The notes: generated by a model from the letters alone, not told the origin. Shown: positions 1 through 13,589, counted from the stretch's first letter. The stretch: DNA of 64,000 bases from Leptospira inadai serovar Lyme str. 10 (GCF_000243675.2 NZ_AHMM02000017.1:310001-374000); one strand, 5' to 3'. Translations and numbers: made by a program.

Positions 1-23
1 GGGGAATCGGCAGTTTTTTTACT

Positions 24-250
24 GAGGACAGAGGACTGAAGACAGACGCGTTCGCTTTCAGAAGACAGAGGTCAGAAGACAGACGCGCTCGCTTTGCTCA
101 CGCTAGACAGAAGCTGCTAGAAATTGGAAAAGTTACTGAAGTAGAGGAAAGATCTAATATAACACAAGAATCTTCCTCTAGAACGTGGAAATTTCGTTTA
201 TCAATGTTCTGTCCTCAGTCCTCAGTCCTCTGTCTTCTGAATGTCTTCTG
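24..250 (+). repeat. Dispersed repeat element, copy 1 (left edge)
   Basis: The segment begins with a purine-rich stretch built from GACAGAGGACTGAAGACAGA-like words. It passes through a conserved core (AGACAGAAGCTGCTAG, then TATAACACAAGAATCTTCC) and ends in the near-complement of its start (TTCTGTCCTCAGTCC and CTCAGTCCTCTGTC). The ends can therefore pair into a long stem around an internal hairpin. The same architecture recurs at 14424-14616 in reverse orientation and at 22821-23334. The copy abuts the 3' end of dut. No transposase is encoded, so it resembles a MITE-like or structured intergenic repeat. Copy 1 has an extra partial duplication of the left arm around 60-110. Confidence 0.8.
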
Positions 251-252
251 CT

Positions 253-687
253 TTATAACCCGGTACTCCCGAATCCCCCGGCTCCTCTTGCCGTTTCGGG
301 TAACTCCTCTACGATTTCCCAATCGGTGAGCCAGGTTCTGCGAATCAACAGTTGCGCGATTCGAACACCGTCTTCCAAAAGATAGGGAGACCTTCCTAGA
401 TTCAGTAAAGGCACCATGAGCTCACCGCGATAATCCGAATCGATTGTTCCGGGAGAATTCGGAACCAGAATAGTGAATTTTGTGGAAAATCCCGATCTCG
501 GCCGAATTTCAAAATGATACCCGTCGGGGATCGCAAAAGCCAAACCCGTCCGTACCAATTTCACTTCTCCGACAGGAAGTTCCAACGGAGATTCTAGACA
601 AGAATGCAAATCGTACCCGGCCGAACCCGAAGTCTTAATTTCCGGCAATTTAGCATTGGGTTGCAACTTTTTCACCGCAATCTTCAT
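253..687 (-). CDS. dut: dUTP diphosphatase (dUTPase)
   Basis: This enzyme hydrolyses dUTP to dUMP and pyrophosphate, keeping uracil out of DNA and feeding thymidylate synthesis. All five trimeric dUTPase motifs are visible in order: AGYDL, PRSGFS, the GTIDSDYRGEL segment with the catalytic Asp, RIAQLLI, and the C-terminal P-loop-like RGAGGFGSTG. Length is about 144 residues, normal for the family. I chose the ATG at 687 because a GAGG/AGGGA ribosome-binding site lies just upstream; a GTG at 699 would overlap the M16 peptidase stop. It is the last gene of the rimP-to-dut run and ends against a dispersed repeat. Confidence 0.95.
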   Translation of the reverse strand: MKIAVKKLQPNAKLPEIKTSGSAGYDLHSCLESPLELPVGEVKLVRTGLAFAIPDGYHFEIRPRSGFSTKFTILVPNSPGTIDSDYRGELMVPLLNLGRSPYLLEDGVRIAQLLIRRTWLTDWEIVEELPETARGAGGFGSTGL

Positions 688-695
688 GAGGTCCC

Positions 696-1994
696 TCACT
701 TCGGATATGAAAACGATTCGAAGATCTTTTTCAATTTCTCTTCTTCCTTGGCGTTCATTTTTGCCAGGACGGATAAATGCAATTGAGGAAGTGCGAAAAT
801 TCTCTTCGCTAAAGAATTCAGTTCGTCCAAAGTCACCGAATGAATTTCTCGAATTCGTTCCTCTAAAGTGTAATACTTCCCGTAATACATTTCTTGAAAG
901 GCGATATTATTCATTCTACTTTCGGTATGCTCATATCCGATCGATAAACTTCCTTCGTGATTTGTTTGCGCGTCCGAGAGCTCCGCGGATGTGATTCCGA
1001 GATCCAGGAAAATTCTTAATTCTTCCAGAATCAACGTTAAAGACTCTAAAAACCTTTCTTTCGAAGAGGAGCATACGATCGAAGTAATTCCCGTATCACT
1101 ATAAGAAGAAGGATAACTCGTAATGTGATAGCAGAGACCTCGCTCTTCCCTAATTTTCTGGAAGAGCCGAGAAGACATTCCTCCACCCAAAATGTGAGTC
1201 AGAAGAGAAAGACGAGTTGCATCATGAAAACTTCTCGGACGCCCTTCTCCGCCAAGAATAAAGTATGCCTGTTCGGTTTCTTTATTCCCTTTGCGAAAAT
1301 ATCCGAATGCCTTTTGAGGAGTTTGAAAACGGGCGGTCAACCCTCGATCCGTTTTGAAAGAAAAATATTTTTCCACCGTTTTAAGAATCCATTCCGGTTC
1401 ATAATCGCCGGAAATAGAAAGAATCATATTTGCCGAGTGGTAGTATTTCCCGTAAAATTCCCTTAGCGATTGCGAAGTAACCGCTTTAATGCTTTTTTCC
1501 GTTCCGATAATATCCGAGCCTAGGGCATTTTCAGGAAAGAAATTATTATAGTAGAAATCATGCACTCCGTCTTCGGGGGAGTCTTCGTATCCTTTCATCT
1601 CTTCCAAGACTACTTCGGCTTCCGTCTTAATATCCTGGTCTCGGAGCAAAGGAAGGAACATCATTTCCGAAAGTAGTTCCAATCCGAGTTCGAGATCTCG
1701 TGAAGCCAAAGTCGCATAAAAATTGGTATATTCCCGGGAAGTGACCGCGTTGGAATAGGCTCCTACTCTTTCCCAATCTTCGGCCTGTTGTTTTGCCGTT
1801 CTCTTCTGCGTGTCCTTAAACAACATATGTTCTAGGAAATGGCAGTACCCCGCTTCCTCCGGACTTTCCGATCTTGATCCGACTCTAATATAAACGCCGA
1901 GAGAAACGCTAACCGTATAGGGCGCGCGCTGGAATAGAACGGTGATGCCGTTCTGCAACTCTATCTTATGTGTTTGTTCTTCTTTTAGAGTCAA
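696..1994 (-). CDS. M16 family zinc metallopeptidase (insulinase-like)
   Basis: A 432-residue processing-peptidase-type protein. The inverted zinc motif HFLEH is at residues 52-56, with the downstream Glu ligand in VVLEEMK near residue 131. The N-terminal catalytic and C-terminal inactive halves typical of one-chain bacterial M16B proteins (about 420 residues) both appear present, the second including GGGMSSRLFQKIREERGLCY. Close relatives sit directly downstream of pnp in many bacteria, as here. The start is a TTG at 1994 with no clear ribosome-binding site. No signal peptide is visible, so it is probably cytoplasmic. The physiological substrate is unknown. Confidence 0.9.
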   Translation of the reverse strand: MTLKEEQTHKIELQNGITVLFQRAPYTVSVSLGVYIRVGSRSESPEEAGYCHFLEHMLFKDTQKRTAKQQAEDWERVGAYSNAVTSREYTNFYATLASRDLELGLELLSEMMFLPLLRDQDIKTEAEVVLEEMKGYEDSPEDGVHDFYYNNFFPENALGSDIIGTEKSIKAVTSQSLREFYGKYYHSANMILSISGDYEPEWILKTVEKYFSFKTDRGLTARFQTPQKAFGYFRKGNKETEQAYFILGGEGRPRSFHDATRLSLLTHILGGGMSSRLFQKIREERGLCYHITSYPSSYSDTGITSIVCSSSKERFLESLTLILEELRIFLDLGITSAELSDAQTNHEGSLSIGYEHTESRMNNIAFQEMYYGKYYTLEERIREIHSVTLDELNSLAKRIFALPQLHLSVLAKMNAKEEEKLKKIFESFSYPK

Positions 1995-2007
1995 TGTAAG
2001 AGGGAAA

Positions 2008-2031
2008 GCCGGCGAGGATTATTCCGCCGGC
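2008..2031 (-). terminator. Hairpin between pnp and the M16 peptidase gene
   Basis: A perfect 7-bp GC stem (GCCGGCG pairing with CGCCGGC) encloses a 10-nt loop immediately downstream of the pnp stop. On the transcribed strand it is followed by TTTCCCTCTT, a weak T-tract. It may be an attenuating terminator or a 3'-end stabiliser that sets the M16/dut level below that of pnp. Confidence 0.5.
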
Positions 2032-2041
2032 CAATAGGAGA

Positions 2042-4129
2042 TTAAACTTCGAGTGCGTCTCTACGAGAAAGATCGATTTTACCGGTCTTATCTACGTTCA
2101 GAACTCGGACCTTAATGATTTCGCCTTCGCGCACGACGTCCTTAACCGAATTCACTCGTTTGGAATCCAATTTGGAGATGTGGCAAAGACCTTCTTTACC
2201 CGGTAGAATTTCGACAAAGGCCCCGAAGTCCGTGATTCTCTTCACTTTTCCTTCGTAAATCTTTCCGACTTCGACTTCCGCAAAAAAGCCTTCGACCATT
2301 CCGGCAGCCTTTTCCGCGGATTCCATATCGGCTCCTGCAATCGTTACTCGACCATCGTCGTCGATATTGATATCCGCACCGGAAGCTTCGATGATTGCCC
2401 TTATATTCTTACCGCCCGGACCGATCAACTCACCGATCCGATCTTTCGGAATATGTTTGATGATGATACGAGGAGCTTTCCTAGAAACGGTGGCCTCGGC
2501 CTTGGAAATATGTTTTTCCATAATATCCAAGATATGAAAGCGAGCCTTTTGGGCTTGGTTAAAAACCGACTCGAGAACGTCGAACGCAACTCCCGTAACT
2601 TTTAAGTCCATTTGAAAAGCGGTGATTCCTTTTCGCGTTCCGGCGATTTTACAGTCCATATCTCCGAAATGATCTTCCAGACCGGCGATATCAGAAAGAA
2701 CCGCAAAGCGCCCCTTATCGTCCGAGAAAAGTCCCATTGCAATTCCCGAAACGGAGGATTTAATAGGAACTCCCGCAGCCATTAAGGCGAGGGAACCGGA
2801 ACAAACCGAAGCCATAGAGGAAGAACCGTTTGATTCCAAAATTTCCGAAACCACTCGGATCACATACGGAAAATCATCCAGTTTTGGCAGTACGAGTTTG
2901 AGCGCCCTTTCAGCCAAATTTCCATGCCCGATTTCTCTCCTGCCCGGACCGGATGATCTTCTTACTTCTCCGACGGAAAACGCAGGGAAATTATAGTGCA
3001 GCATGAAGTTCTTTTCCTTCTGCCCTTCCAACGTTTCATATCGTTGGTTATCGGAAGCGGTCCCTAACGTCACAGTCCCTAAAGACTGAGTCTGTCCGCG
3101 GGTAAACACGGCGGATCCGTGTACGCCAGGGAGAGGGCTCATCTCTACACTAATGTTCCTGATCTCGTCCAGCTTACGACCGTCAAAGCGAACACCCTCC
3201 TGTAAGACTTGTTCGCGAACGATCTCATACTCGAGTTCATGTAAGAAATTTTTAATATCTTTGATTTTTTCCGCGTCGGTAACGGTCGTCTTAAAGTACT
3301 CGACCACTTCCTTGTTGACGTTGGAAATTTCTTTGGAGCGGGATAATTTATCCGAAGTACGGTTCGCTGCGGAGAGTTTATCGATCGCATACTTGCGTAC
3401 TTCGGTCAGTAAGGCTTCGTCTTTTTGTTTGAGCTTGACTTCTTTCTTGGCTATCGCCAATTCCTTGACCCAGTTTTCTTGAAGCTCCACGAACTTAGAG
3501 ATATGGGATTGCGCAAATTTCAAAGCGGCTAACATTTCCTCGTTGGAAAGTTCTTTCGCTTCGCCTTCGATCATTACGATATGAGTTTTCGTTCCGGCTA
3601 CGATCAAATCCAAATCGGAATTTGCGATTTCCTTGCTTGTAGGATTGATGATTAGCTCGCCGTTAATTCTACCGATACGAGCTCCGGCAATCGGACCGTT
3701 AAACGGAATATTGGAAATAGAAAGAGCGGCAGACGCGGCATTCAAGGCATGCCCGGCAGTCGAAACTTCCGTATCTGCGGACAACACCTGAACTAATAGC
3801 TGAACTTCGCAAAAATATCCCTCCGGAAAGAGAGGACGGATCGGACGATCTATGATTCTAGAATTAAGTACTTCGTGCTCGTACGGTTTCGATTCCCGCT
3901 TAAAATATCCCCCGGGAAAGCGTCCGACTGAATAGATCTTTTCGGAATATTCGCAGGTTAAAGGGAAAAAATCCTGGCCTTCTTTCGGCTCGTCGGCAGC
4001 GCAGACGGTCGCAAGAAGAACTAAATTTCCGGTCTTATAAACGACGGATCCATGAGCCTGCTTTGCCCAGTCTCCCGTTTCGAGAGTAATTGCATCCCGA
4101 CCGAATTGGCCGGTAATCGATTTTGCCAT
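2042..4129 (-). CDS. pnp: Polyribonucleotide nucleotidyltransferase (PNPase)
   Basis: A 3'-to-5' phosphorolytic exoribonuclease for mRNA turnover. The 695-residue sequence shows two RNase PH-like cores (the second includes [17 protein letters not shown] and [14 protein letters not shown]), the helical linker, a KH domain with [19 protein letters not shown], and a C-terminal S1 domain ([18 protein letters not shown]). Length and order match bacterial PNPases. The ATG at 4129 lies 10 nt after the rpsO stop, the classic rpsO-pnp arrangement. In other bacteria this gene is often autoregulated through its leader; no such structure was identified here. Confidence 0.98.
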   Translation of the reverse strand: MAKSITGQFGRDAITLETGDWAKQAHGSVVYKTGNLVLLATVCAADEPKEGQDFFPLTCEYSEKIYSVGRFPGGYFKRESKPYEHEVLNSRIIDRPIRPLFPEGYFCEVQLLVQVLSADTEVSTAGHALNAASAALSISNIPFNGPIAGARIGRINGELIINPTSKEIANSDLDLIVAGTKTHIVMIEGEAKELSNEEMLAALKFAQSHISKFVELQENWVKELAIAKKEVKLKQKDEALLTEVRKYAIDKLSAANRTSDKLSRSKEISNVNKEVVEYFKTTVTDAEKIKDIKNFLHELEYEIVREQVLQEGVRFDGRKLDEIRNISVEMSPLPGVHGSAVFTRGQTQSLGTVTLGTASDNQRYETLEGQKEKNFMLHYNFPAFSVGEVRRSSGPGRREIGHGNLAERALKLVLPKLDDFPYVIRVVSEILESNGSSSMASVCSGSLALMAAGVPIKSSVSGIAMGLFSDDKGRFAVLSDIAGLEDHFGDMDCKIAGTRKGITAFQMDLKVTGVAFDVLESVFNQAQKARFHILDIMEKHISKAEATVSRKAPRIIIKHIPKDRIGELIGPGGKNIRAIIEASGADINIDDDGRVTIAGADMESAEKAAGMVEGFFAEVEVGKIYEGKVKRITDFGAFVEILPGKEGLCHISKLDSKRVNSVKDVVREGEIIKVRVLNVDKTGKIDLSRRDALEV

Positions 4130-4139
4130 GAGACGGACC

Positions 4140-4406
4140 TTACTTACGTAGTCCGAGAGTTTCGATCAGCTTCTTGTAACGATCTAGATCTTTGCGTTTT
4201 AGGTATTCCAATAATTTCTTACGTTTGCTTACGAGCTTAAGCAAGCCCGTTTTAGAATGAAAATCCTTCTTGTGACCCTTAAAATGCTCGTTTAAACCCT
4301 TAATGCGGGCGTCCAGAAGCGCAACTTGAACCTCGGTGGACCCAGTGTCTGCGCTTCCTTTTGCAAATGCGGATATAATTTGCTTCTTTGCTTCCGTAGT
4401 TATCAT
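4140..4406 (-). CDS. rpsO: 30S ribosomal protein S15
   Basis: S15 is a primary 16S rRNA-binding protein of the small-subunit platform. From the ATG at 4406 it is 88 residues, the standard length. It carries the family signatures [27 protein letters not shown] and a C-terminal [19 protein letters not shown]. The frame stays open upstream to 4457, but the extra 17 residues are not family-like and I excluded them. It sits between truB and pnp, as in many bacteria. Confidence 0.97.
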   Translation of the reverse strand: MITTEAKKQIISAFAKGSADTGSTEVQVALLDARIKGLNEHFKGHKKDFHSKTGLLKLVSKRKKLLEYLKRKDLDRYKKLIETLGLRK

Positions 4407-4458
4407 AGCTTTGAATGTACCTGTGCCAATTTTCGAGGGCTGGGGCAGGGCGTCCAAG

Positions 4459-5385
4459 CTAATTTTTAGGGAAGACCTTTAAATATTTATAAGTTAAACT
4501 ACCCGGCAAACCGTCCCGTTTACACCAAGCCAGAATCTCCCCTTCCGGAGAAGTAAGTAGAAACTCCTGAGCGGGAATCCATTCCAATTTGATCTTCTTC
4601 CCGTGAAAAACGTCTCTTACTTCGGTTCCGGGAATTTCCAATGTCGGAATATCCAGGATTTCTTCCGGTGGATGGATTCTTGCGGTTTTCGATTCTAGGC
4701 AGCCAAAACCATCGGCCTGCTCCAAGGTCAGTTTTCCCACCTTCGTGCGAGTCAAGGATTTGAGACTCATCGGGAGTCCACAGGCCTCTCCGATATCCAT
4801 CACAAGCTTTCGAATGTACGTGCCGCCCGAAACCTTCGTTCGAATCGTGAGTCCCGACTCTTCAAAATTACGAACTTCGAATTCGTAAATTTTAATCTTT
4901 CTAACACTCGGAGGGACTTCCACACCCTCTCGAAATAACTGGGCCCGTCTTTTTCCTCCCACCTTCAAGGCAGAGATCTCCGGTGCAGTCTGCTCTTCCC
5001 ACTCAGGAACATTCCGCAAAACCACATCTAATTTAGGACGATTCTCTATCAGCCAGGCTTTGATTTTCCCGATTTCCCAATCTTCCAAAACTAAACCTTC
5101 TCGGTCACCCGAATCGGTGGAAAATCCGAACTGTACTTCTGCGATGTATTCCTTCTCTTTCGTTAAGAACAAGGAAGAGAAGCTAGTAGAAGAGCCGATC
5201 GGAAGAAGCATCAAGCCCGAGGCCGCCTTATCCAGAGTGCCGGTATGTCCTACTTTCCGGAGTCCTAGAGATTTCTTTGCCTTCATGACCAAGTCCGAGG
5301 AAGTCATTCCTACAGGTTTGTCCAGAAGTAAGAATCCGATTTCAGTTCGGGTTGGTGGGTTTTCTCGTAAGTCGAAGGGATTCAT
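4459..5385 (-). CDS. truB: tRNA pseudouridine(55) synthase
   Basis: Isomerises U55 in the T-loop of tRNAs. The catalytic-loop motif [12 protein letters not shown] is present with the nucleophilic Asp at residue 52, along with [11 protein letters not shown] and the family KVGHTG and GTYIRKL segments. The 308-residue length fits TruB with a C-terminal RNA-binding tail. The start ATG at 5385 overlaps the end of rbfA by 44 nt, unusually long but with no better internal start before the conserved N-terminus. The pair rbfA-truB is typical of ribosome-maturation operons. Confidence 0.96.
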   Translation of the reverse strand: MNPFDLRENPPTRTEIGFLLLDKPVGMTSSDLVMKAKKSLGLRKVGHTGTLDKAASGLMLLPIGSSTSFSSLFLTKEKEYIAEVQFGFSTDSGDREGLVLEDWEIGKIKAWLIENRPKLDVVLRNVPEWEEQTAPEISALKVGGKRRAQLFREGVEVPPSVRKIKIYEFEVRNFEESGLTIRTKVSGGTYIRKLVMDIGEACGLPMSLKSLTRTKVGKLTLEQADGFGCLESKTARIHPPEEILDIPTLEIPGTEVRDVFHGKKIKLEWIPAQEFLLTSPEGEILAWCKRDGLPGSLTYKYLKVFPKN

Positions 5386-5695
5386 CTAAGCCTTGGATGT
5401 ATTCGTCATCCCATACAAAGGAAATCTTCGGAGTCATCCTAAGATTCAACTTTGTCGATAAAGTCGCTGCAAATTTTCCTGCGGCGCTATTTAATCCCGC
5501 CAACAGTTTTTCCTTCTTTTTATCCGTAACGATAGAGGTAACGTACACTTTCAAGAATCTAGCGTCGTCTGATAACTCCGAACGGTGAACGGAAACCATA
5601 TGCACCCTCGGATCCTTCACCTTTCCGGTCAGAATCATCATGGCGACGGTTCTCACCGTCTCCACTTCGATCTTCCTTTTACGGATCGGGTTCAA
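5342..5695 (-). CDS. rbfA: Ribosome-binding factor A
   Basis: A 30S maturation factor acting on the 16S 5' region, needed for cold growth in other bacteria. The 117-residue sequence begins MNPIRKRKIEVETVRTVAMM and contains the KH-like fold segments (GKVKDPRVHMVSVHRSELS, LKVYVTSI, PKISFVWDD) ending in a short basic tail. It starts with TTG at 5695, preceded by a good AGAGGA ribosome-binding site. It lies 10 nt after infB, the usual partner. Confidence 0.95.
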   Translation of the reverse strand: MNPIRKRKIEVETVRTVAMMILTGKVKDPRVHMVSVHRSELSDDARFLKVYVTSIVTDKKKEKLLAGLNSAAGKFAATLSTKLNLRMTPKISFVWDDEYIQGLDESLRLTRKPTNPN

Positions 5696-5705
5696 GATAG
5701 TCCTC

Positions 5706-8741
<3,036 letters not shown>

Positions 8742-8810
8742 ATAATTTCCTGGTCTTGTGAAGGCGGTTCCTTCCGGTTTCCCACCCGATTACTCGGGTA
8801 ATCGAAGAGA

Positions 8811-10172
8811 TTAACCCTCTTCCACCCACTCCACTGATTCGGCCAAAATTTTGAGAATTTGCGTCGCGGTAGTCGGGCCAATCCCTGGGAGTTTGGCCAA
8901 ATCATCCTGACTGATCTCGATCAAGGTTTCTACGTCGTTGATACCGGCGCTCCGCAAAAGACCGATTAGGCGAGCAGAAAGACCGGGAAGATCTTCCAGG
9001 GGAGTCGCGCCGTCGTCTTCCTCCTCGTTGGTAGGAGGACTAAATAATTTCTCAAGTCTCTCCCGCGCTTCCGGGGAGGAAAATTCTTCGTTATACTGTG
9101 CAATCGTTTTAATATCGATCCGGAAACCCGTCAACTGGGAGGCTAACTTTACGTTGGACCCGTTAATTCCGATTGCAAGAGAAAGTTGTTCTTCGGGAAC
9201 AATCACCATTGCCTCTCTTCCTTGCGTGTCCACCTTTACATCGAAAGGTTTGGCCGGAGAAATCGCGTTTGCGATAAACTCGGTCGGGTCGCTGGAATAC
9301 TGGACGATATCGATTCTCTCATTTCCGAGCTCGCGCACAATGGATTGAATCCGGACACCCTTCATTCCCACGCAGGCGCCCACAGGATCTATATCTCCGC
9401 GAGTTGCATGGACGACTACCTTTGTTCGTATGGAAGGCTGCCTTGCAACGTTGACGATTTCCACAAGGCCGTCGTAGATCTCGGGAATTTCCATTTCAAA
9501 TAATTTCTTAACAAAATCGGCGGAAGCTCTAGAAAGAGTGATTACGGGAATCGGCTCGCGAGGCCTTAATTCCACTCTCTGAATGATCGCCTTTAAACGG
9601 TCGCCGCTGTGGTATTTTTCTCCGGGATTCTGTTCCCGTTTAGGCATGACGCCTTCCACTTTTCCGAGGTCGATCGACATAGCGTCCTTTTTCCAACGTT
9701 GGAAATAACCGTGAGTTAGTTCTCCTTCCTTCGCTTTATATTCTTCGTATAAAAGCTCTTTCTCCATATCTCGGAGACGTTGGAAGACCATTTGTTTTGC
9801 CTGACTGGAGATAATTCTGGATAACTCCATCGGCTTTTCTTTAAATTCTAATATTTCGTCGATCCTGGCTTCCGGATGAGTGACTTTCGCGTCCGCGAGA
9901 GAAATTTCCAAACCGTCTTTCGGTTCTCCATCGACGACCTTCCGTGGAACAATGATGACAACGTTATCGCCTTCGTTATTCGAGGCGAATTCGACCTTAA
10001 TCGGATTTTCCGTATCATCCAAACCGTCGAGTCCCGACTTTTTCTTATAGGCCGTAATTAAAGAGTCCCGTATGACTCCCATAACCGCTTCCCGGTCCAG
10101 GGATTTATCGGCGCAAAATTGTTGAATTGCTTCCAACAGATTGCCTTCGGCTTCTTTCTTCTTTACTGCCAT
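8811..10172 (-). CDS. nusA: Transcription termination/antitermination protein NusA
   Basis: Binds RNA polymerase and nascent RNA, modulating pausing, termination and antitermination. The sequence shows an N-terminal polymerase-binding domain, an S1 domain (near GDRLKAIIQRVE), KH1/KH2 (GACVGMKGVRIQSIVRELG and AIGINGSNVKLASQLTG), an acidic linker, and a C-terminal helix-hairpin-helix segment ending in LPGIGPTTATQILKIL. At about 453 residues it is a typical NusA with a short acidic tail. The ATG at 10172 is preferred over a TTG at 10178. It follows the rimP stop by 2 nt, so the two are probably translationally coupled. Confidence 0.96.
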   Translation of the reverse strand: MAVKKKEAEGNLLEAIQQFCADKSLDREAVMGVIRDSLITAYKKKSGLDGLDDTENPIKVEFASNNEGDNVVIIVPRKVVDGEPKDGLEISLADAKVTHPEARIDEILEFKEKPMELSRIISSQAKQMVFQRLRDMEKELLYEEYKAKEGELTHGYFQRWKKDAMSIDLGKVEGVMPKREQNPGEKYHSGDRLKAIIQRVELRPREPIPVITLSRASADFVKKLFEMEIPEIYDGLVEIVNVARQPSIRTKVVVHATRGDIDPVGACVGMKGVRIQSIVRELGNERIDIVQYSSDPTEFIANAISPAKPFDVKVDTQGREAMVIVPEEQLSLAIGINGSNVKLASQLTGFRIDIKTIAQYNEEFSSPEARERLEKLFSPPTNEEEDDGATPLEDLPGLSARLIGLLRSAGINDVETLIEISQDDLAKLPGIGPTTATQILKILAESVEWVEEG

Positions 10173-10174
10173 AA

Positions 10175-10652
<478 letters not shown>

Positions 10653-10666
<14 letters not shown>

Positions 10667-10748
10667 GTGCCGGCCTTACAGAGAGTCTCTGAACCGCCTC
10701 TCTCGCCTGTGAGAGCGAGATGTTTTCCATCCAGGTCGGCACTTTCAT
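10653..10748 (-). CDS. Possible 31-residue leader peptide overlapping the rimP start
   Basis: An ATG-initiated frame upstream of rimP begins MKVPTWMENISLSQ and ends ALDSQ before a TAA that lies 14 nt inside rimP. It covers most of the 5' leader of the rimP-nusA-infB operon. Rimp starts at a weak TTG with no good ribosome-binding site, so a coupled leader peptide would make sense. The ATG has no strong Shine-Dalgarno itself, and random 31-codon frames are common at this base composition. This is speculative. Confidence 0.25.
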
Positions 10749-10967
10749 GCCGAACTTAGACTTGTTACTACCCATACTATGGGGTGGTTCCCGATATCCT
10801 TTCAAATTATTTGGGACAATCCCTAGTGTAAAGTAAAAAATCCACCGTATCCGAGAACACAGTTTCTTGGATTGGTCGAAATTGCTTGTTTTCTGATGGA
10901 ATACTCGGGATGGTACCGTTTACGTCCGAATCGACGGAATTTCCTCGCCTCGGATCCATTTCGAATT

Positions 10968-12128
10968 ATGCATCTATTTAAACCCAATAAAAACGAAAAA
11001 ACAATCCTACGTTTCCCTTTCCTGTTCCTCATTGCGATCGGGGTGATTCATTTTGCTTGTTCTAAATTCCGCGTGGATGATTACAACCCGTACCTTTACG
11101 GAAGAATAAAATTAGGAAAAGATATAAAAGAACTTCAAGTTAACATCGTCAATAGGGTTCCGACAAACGTACCGAACCAAATTGCGATCGCATCCGGCCT
11201 GATGTACATCCCTGATTTCGAACAATCTCTCGTAAAGGCATTCACGACCGAGGGCGAACTCAAGTTCGTAATCGGAAATCCCAAAGAAAAGACTTTGGAT
11301 AAGGCAAAAATTTACAACGTCAAGTTGGGTCGGATCGGCCTCGTTTCGGTTTCCCGAAGCGATGATGTCTTCATTCAATCCCGAATATCAAAAGACGACG
11401 TAAAACAGGAAAAGGCCCCCGAAAATATTTTTGCGAAGAAATCGGGAGAATTTCAAACGGATGCGGAAGAAGCTCTACCTTCGGTCATTCTAAAGGTTAA
11501 CGATTCGGGCAAATTAGTACAGACGATTTACTCGGATGGGGTCGGAGGATCGACGCCGTTCGGCTATGTGGAACGAATCGAAGCGGGTCGCAACGATTTA
11601 CTTTTCGTCTTTCATCGCTCCAATGGAGAGATGCGCCTGAGCGTATTCGACGAGACGGGAAAAGTGAAACAAAGATTGGATTCCAACGATTTCAAGGACA
11701 TCGTACATTCCGTATCGGATGGGAATACCTGGTATATCGACACGATTCTTCCTCATTCCGAAGGAGAATATGCGTTGGCGGCTTTTAGTTTCTATGAAGC
11801 GAAATCGGGACGATTTAAATCTCGCAGAATCTATCGCTACGATTGGGAAGCCAAGCGGGTCACACCGATCAAGGAAATACAGGATCCGTCCGAAACCCTC
11901 TTCTGGGTATTGAACGATGATAATTTTTTCATTTGGGAAACCGAAGCGGAGGAAGGAAACTCGATTCGACTTCAAGTCCACAACGACGACGGCAATCATG
12001 TGAACAATATCCGCCTCAACTATCCGCCCCCGCGAGGCCTGTGGAGGGAAACTTGGATGGATGCGAACGACGAAATCTATTCCGTCAGAATTCGCTCGGG
12101 TTATCTCGAAGTGCATAAATGGAAATGA
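10968..12128 (+). CDS. Conserved hypothetical lipoprotein, probable beta-propeller-like
   Basis: A protein of about 386 residues from the ATG at 10968. The N-terminus is basic and then hydrophobic (FLFLIAIGVIHFACS), ending in a plausible spirochaete lipobox with the Cys as lipidation site, so it is probably an exported lipoprotein. The body is beta-rich with recurrent motifs separated by polar loops (FVIGNPKEK, YSDGVGGSTPFG, IYRYDWEAKR, HNDDGNH). This suggests a propeller-like fold, but I recognise no named family. The frame is also open from a TTG at 10872, but those 32 residues would spoil the signal peptide. It lies head-to-tail with the NAD(P)HX repair gene, 6 nt apart. Confidence 0.75.
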   Translation: MHLFKPNKNEKTILRFPFLFLIAIGVIHFACSKFRVDDYNPYLYGRIKLGKDIKELQVNIVNRVPTNVPNQIAIASGLMYIPDFEQSLVKAFTTEGELKFVIGNPKEKTLDKAKIYNVKLGRIGLVSVSRSDDVFIQSRISKDDVKQEKAPENIFAKKSGEFQTDAEEALPSVILKVNDSGKLVQTIYSDGVGGSTPFGYVERIEAGRNDLLFVFHRSNGEMRLSVFDETGKVKQRLDSNDFKDIVHSVSDGNTWYIDTILPHSEGEYALAAFSFYEAKSGRFKSRRIYRYDWEAKRVTPIKEIQDPSETLFWVLNDDNFFIWETEAEEGNSIRLQVHNDDGNHVNNIRLNYPPPRGLWRETWMDANDEIYSVRIRSGYLEVHKWK

Positions 12129-12134
12129 TTTAAA

Positions 12135-13589
12135 GTGAAAAGCGAAGCCCTTTTTACCGACGAGGAAAGTATAGAATTAGATAAACTTTCCATCAACGAA
12201 GGAGGGACGCCTTCTCAGTTGCTGATGGGCTTCGCGGCCGTTTCTATTTTTCAAACGTGGAAAACCAAATTCAAAAAAACCGGAGGTGCACTTTTTCTTT
12301 GCGGCTCCGGAAATAACGGCGGAGACGGTTTCGCGCTGGCTCATTTTCTTTCGGCGGAAGGAGTTCCTTGCCGAGTCTTCTACAAAGAAGGAAATCTTTC
12401 GGAAGAGACCTTGTTTTATAGAAATCTCTGCGTCAGTTCCGGCGCAAAACTATACCCCCTCCAAGAATTTCATTCTCAATCCTGGAACGATAGCGAGATC
12501 GTTGTGGATTCCTTACTCGGTACTGGATTTTCCCCGCCCCTATCCGATGAGCTGGAACGCGTCGCATCCGAAATTAGGATACTCAAGGAAAAATTAGGTT
12601 CGGATTGTTTTGTACTCAGTATAGATATGCATTCGGGTTTTCATCCGGACGCACACGCTCCGTTTCCGATCGATGGACTGGCGGAAATCGGATCTCATAA
12701 ACTGACGAATCTGTTTCATTCCGATCTTGAAGTCGAAAAAACATTTCATCCCATCGGATTTCTCCGTCACAAGTTTTCCACAAATCAAAGAGTCTGGAGT
12801 AAGGCCAGTCGGAAAGAATTGAAGAAACGGATGCAGAGGGAGCGCGGCTCGCATAAATATTCCAACGGTTCGGCCTTGTTTTTAGGAGGTTCGGAGGGAA
12901 TGGCGGGTGCGATTCTATCTTCCACTCTTTCGTTTCATGAAATGGGAGGAGGTATCTCTCTCGTCCTAACACCGTCCGCAAGTACCATTCAAAAAATGCT
13001 TAAGAAGGAATCCTCCTTAATGGTAAAACTCTTCGCCTCGGACCAAAATCCTTTTTTAGGAAGCTTTGCGGGAAAGGCGAAAGTATTCGCGATCGGCCCC
13101 GGGCTTTCTCCGGAAGACTGCCCCACCTCGCTTCTTCCGGAGAAAGTTCCGGTCATTTTGGATGCGGGAGCAATTTTACCTTATTCGGTTACCAAACTAG
13201 GTCCGAACGTCCTGCTCACTCCTCATGTCGGCGAATGGTCCAGGGTTACCGGAAAAAAATATGCCGGATTTTTAGACGCATGGCAGGATGCAAAGGAATG
13301 GGCGATAGAAAGAAATTGTCATATTCTTTTAAAGGGCAGCGTTTCCGTTTTATGTACCCCTAAGGAAGGTTCATTCTTTTGGCCTTACCAGGAGCCGAAG
13401 CTCGCCGTGATGGGAACAGGCGATCTTTTGGTAGGAATGCTTGCTTTCTTCCTTTCCAGAGGTCATGATATGATAGAGGCGGTTCGCTTAGCACTTAGCT
13501 TATTCGTTTCTTCCGCAGAAATGTCGGACGGTTATCCGAGCGCAGGCAGAATTCGTAAAAATATTCGCAAGGTAATTTCCCATGGGTAA
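12135..13589 (+). CDS. nnrD: Bifunctional NAD(P)H-hydrate epimerase / dehydratase (YjeF-type)
   Basis: Repairs hydrated NADH/NADPH by epimerising and dehydrating NAD(P)HX. The N-terminal epimerase half has GSGNNGGDGFALA and VVDSLLGTGFS, and its conserved Asp is kept in the SIDMHSG segment, where relatives usually have IDIPSG. The C-terminal ADP/ATP-dependent dehydratase half starts near HKYSNGSALFLGGSEGMAG and contains GPGLS, LDAGAI, LTPHVGEW, LLKGSVSVL and MGTGDLLVGM. Total length 484 residues is right for the fusion. The start is a GTG at 12135. The IPSG-to-MHSG change leaves some doubt about full epimerase activity. Confidence 0.92.
   Translation: MKSEALFTDEESIELDKLSINEGGTPSQLLMGFAAVSIFQTWKTKFKKTGGALFLCGSGNNGGDGFALAHFLSAEGVPCRVFYKEGNLSEETLFYRNLCVSSGAKLYPLQEFHSQSWNDSEIVVDSLLGTGFSPPLSDELERVASEIRILKEKLGSDCFVLSIDMHSGFHPDAHAPFPIDGLAEIGSHKLTNLFHSDLEVEKTFHPIGFLRHKFSTNQRVWSKASRKELKKRMQRERGSHKYSNGSALFLGGSEGMAGAILSSTLSFHEMGGGISLVLTPSASTIQKMLKKESSLMVKLFASDQNPFLGSFAGKAKVFAIGPGLSPEDCPTSLLPEKVPVILDAGAILPYSVTKLGPNVLLTPHVGEWSRVTGKKYAGFLDAWQDAKEWAIERNCHILLKGSVSVLCTPKEGSFFWPYQEPKLAVMGTGDLLVGMLAFFLSRGHDMIEAVRLALSLFVSSAEMSDGYPSAGRIRKNIRKVISHG

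Noticed and set aside
656..994. Plus-strand 112-residue frame opposite dut/M16
   Set aside because: Antisense shadow of two well-identified genes.
10667..10870. tRNA or 4.5S RNA gene upstream of rimP
   Set aside because: Initiator tRNA genes sit here in some bacteria, so I checked for cloverleaf and SRP core sequences; only short hairpins were seen.
10872..10967. Extended TTG start of the 10968 lipoprotein
   Set aside because: It would add 32 residues before a good signal peptide.
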